Assembly (NCBI GenBank): GCA_017508045.1 | Contig: JAFVZT010000031.1 | Location: 72,305 to 136,304, forward strand | Direction of reading: 5' to 3' | Source of the DNA: Oscillospiraceae bacterium | Lineage (GTDB): Bacteria; Bacillota; Clostridia; Oscillospirales; Oscillospiraceae | Length of the DNA: 64,000 nt | Part shown: piece after piece, positions 63,130-64,000 of the stretch | Layout of the letters: every line of letters starts with the position of its first letter | Numbering within the stretch: position 1 is the stretch's first letter | Program-made: the position numbers and the translations under genes | The notes under the pieces: model-generated | What the model was told of the DNA's origin: nothing | Seen by the model: the letters and a program-made list of their open reading frames with translations, nothing else | Database searches by the model: none

Positions 63130-63921
63130 ATGAACAGCTTTTTAGTTTGGTTAGATAACCTGATCAGCGCAACTTCTTGGGAAATGGAGGTGCCAAAGGC
63201 ATACGGCACGTTTCATATTCTCTTTACAGTGATCGGCTTTGCCGTCTGCGTACTGCTGGCATGGCGTCTTAGAAAGGTCGGCGATGCTGGAAATAAGATA
63301 GTATTATTATCTGTTGGGCTGTTTCTCCTTATCAGCGAGGTATATAAGCAGCTGTTTTACAGTTTCTACTTAAGCGATAATACCTATGTGTGGTGGATAT
63401 TCCCCTTTCAACTGTGCAGCGTACCAATGTATATGTGTCTAATTGCACCACTGCTTAAGCCCGGAAAGCTGCAGAGATATATGTATAATTTTATGATGAT
63501 ATACAATCTGCTTGGCGGCGCAATCTCATTTACAGAGCCTTCCGGATTGTTGCATCCCTATTGGACACTGACTCTGCATGCGCTGATATGGCATATGCTG
63601 ATTGTTTTTGTGGGTCTTTACTTGGCATTCTCCGGCAGAGGCGGAAAAACCATGGCGGATTATCGCTGTGCAACCGTAACATACCTGTGTTTGTGTGTTC
63701 TTGCTTTTGCAATAAATTTGTTGTTGCGGGATATCTCCAACGGAAGTGTCAATATGTTCTATGTCGGGCCAAGCAATTCCCCAATCATTGTCTTTAAGCA
63801 GATTTCCGAACACTTCGGTTGGTATTTTAGCACAGCGCTTTATATCCCTGCTATGTGTTTAGGTGCATATGTGTGTTTTTTACCGATTTATCTTACAGAA
63901 AAAAAGAAGGTGCCGTGTTAA
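63130..63921 (+). CDS. YwaF family membrane protein (TIGR02206/TMEM164-like)
   Basis: A 263-residue protein with seven predicted membrane helices. YGTFHILFTVIGF, the WWIFPFQLCSVPMY motif and LHPYWTLTLHALIWHMLIVFVGL fit the YwaF family, which shares its fold with TMEM164 acyltransferases. No function is proven in bacteria. GAGGAACAG precedes the ATG. The stop codon lies in the loop of its own terminator. Confidence 0.82.
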   Translation: MNSFLVWLDNLISATSWEMEVPKAYGTFHILFTVIGFAVCVLLAWRLRKVGDAGNKIVLLSVGLFLLISEVYKQLFYSFYLSDNTYVWWIFPFQLCSVPMYMCLIAPLLKPGKLQRYMYNFMMIYNLLGGAISFTEPSGLLHPYWTLTLHALIWHMLIVFVGLYLAFSGRGGKTMADYRCATVTYLCLCVLAFAINLLLRDISNGSVNMFYVGPSNSPIIVFKQISEHFGWYFSTALYIPAMCLGAYVCFLPIYLTEKKKVPC

Positions 63922-63936
63922 CGGCACCTTCTTTTT
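63901..63936 (+). terminator. Terminator overlapping the end of the YwaF-like gene
   Basis: A perfect 16 bp stem (63901-63916 with 63921-63936), loop GTTA, with a terminal T-run; A-runs on the other side make it bidirectional. Confidence 0.9.
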
Positions 63937-64000
63937 ACAGAATATCAATATTATAATGCTCAAGCCAAAAGTTAATTTGAAGCATATATGCGATTGTTTG
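63935..64000 (-). CDS. Possible 3' end of a gene entering from the right
   Basis: On the minus strand an open frame runs from the window edge for 21 codons (YMLQINFWLEHYNIDIL) to TAA at 63935. Placement right at the bidirectional terminator is what a convergent gene would show, but 21 codons is too short to identify a product. Confidence 0.4.
   Translation of the reverse strand, partial: QTIAYMLQINFWLEHYNIDIL

Overview
This 64 kb window is chromosomal DNA from a low-to-moderate GC, endospore-forming Firmicute of the class Clostridia. Gene content and order suggest an Oscillospiraceae/Ruminococcaceae-like member, but that level is inference. Evidence for the class: a complete eight-gene spoIIIA operon; yqfC-yqfD, ylbJ, yunB, spoIVFB, cwlD, a cotJ coat operon and a sporulation sigma factor; Firmicute housekeeping blocks (phoH-ybeY-era-yqzL-recO, tig-clpP-clpX-lon-ysxC, rplS-lepB-rbgA-rnhB-yraN); strong AGGAGG-type ribosome binding sites; and sigmaA-type promoters with 17 bp spacers.

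Layout. 1-5.7 kb (+): 3' end of a SigF/SigG-type sigma factor, pcrA, yunB, ligA. 5.7-7.0 kb (-): a small Cys-rich protein and ylbJ. 7.0-18.1 kb (+): yqfC, yqfD, phoH, ybeY, era, a 47-codon yqzL, recO, mutS2, an HPr-like protein, uvrC, rsmD, coaD and a coiled-coil protein. 18.1-23.8 kb (+): a phosphohexomutase, membrane proteins (one resembling SpoIIM), xerD and a large CvpA-like membrane protein. 23.9-28.9 kb: pfkA (-), an 860 bp gene-free stretch, a second Xer-type recombinase (+), radA (-), cwlD (-). 29-32.2 kb (+): the cotJ spore-coat operon. 32.3-36.4 kb (-): ispA, xseB, xseA, a TsaD-like protein, nusB, asp23. 36.5-45.4 kb (-): spoIIIAH to spoIIIAA, ftsK/spoIIIE, uppP-like, tepA. 45.5-46.2 kb (+): ybaK and a TSCPD protein. 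46.3-62.9 kb (-): ysxC, lon, clpX, clpP, tig, a metallophosphoesterase, a threonine-synthase-like protein, dipeptidase, yraN, rnhB, rbgA, lepB, rplS, tRNA-Pro(GGG), a Lar-like zinc protein, two radical-SAM-linked proteins, spoIVFB, a small membrane protein and an HD hydrolase. 63.1-63.9 kb (+): a YwaF-like membrane protein.

The outstanding feature is in the cotJ operon. The coat gene cotJC (Mn-catalase-like) is cut in two by a compact insertion of about 2.2 kb. Its 5' part (29448-29602) and 3' part (31799-32248) are flanked by an imperfect 20 bp repeat whose left 8 bp, CCCTTCGA, are identical. Joining the halves at that repeat restores, in frame, a canonical CotJC of 198 residues. The insertion carries only two divergent genes: a short serine recombinase beside the right junction and a PTS EIIC-like membrane protein with its own sigmaA-type promoter. 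This architecture matches that of skin (sigK) and other sporulation-gene intervening elements that a serine recombinase excises in the mother cell. I infer that cotJC is reassembled during sporulation. The recombinase lacks the usual C-terminal zinc-ribbon/coiled-coil region, and its stop codon would be recreated exactly at the circle junction.

The same operon also contains a natural CotJA-CotJB fusion.
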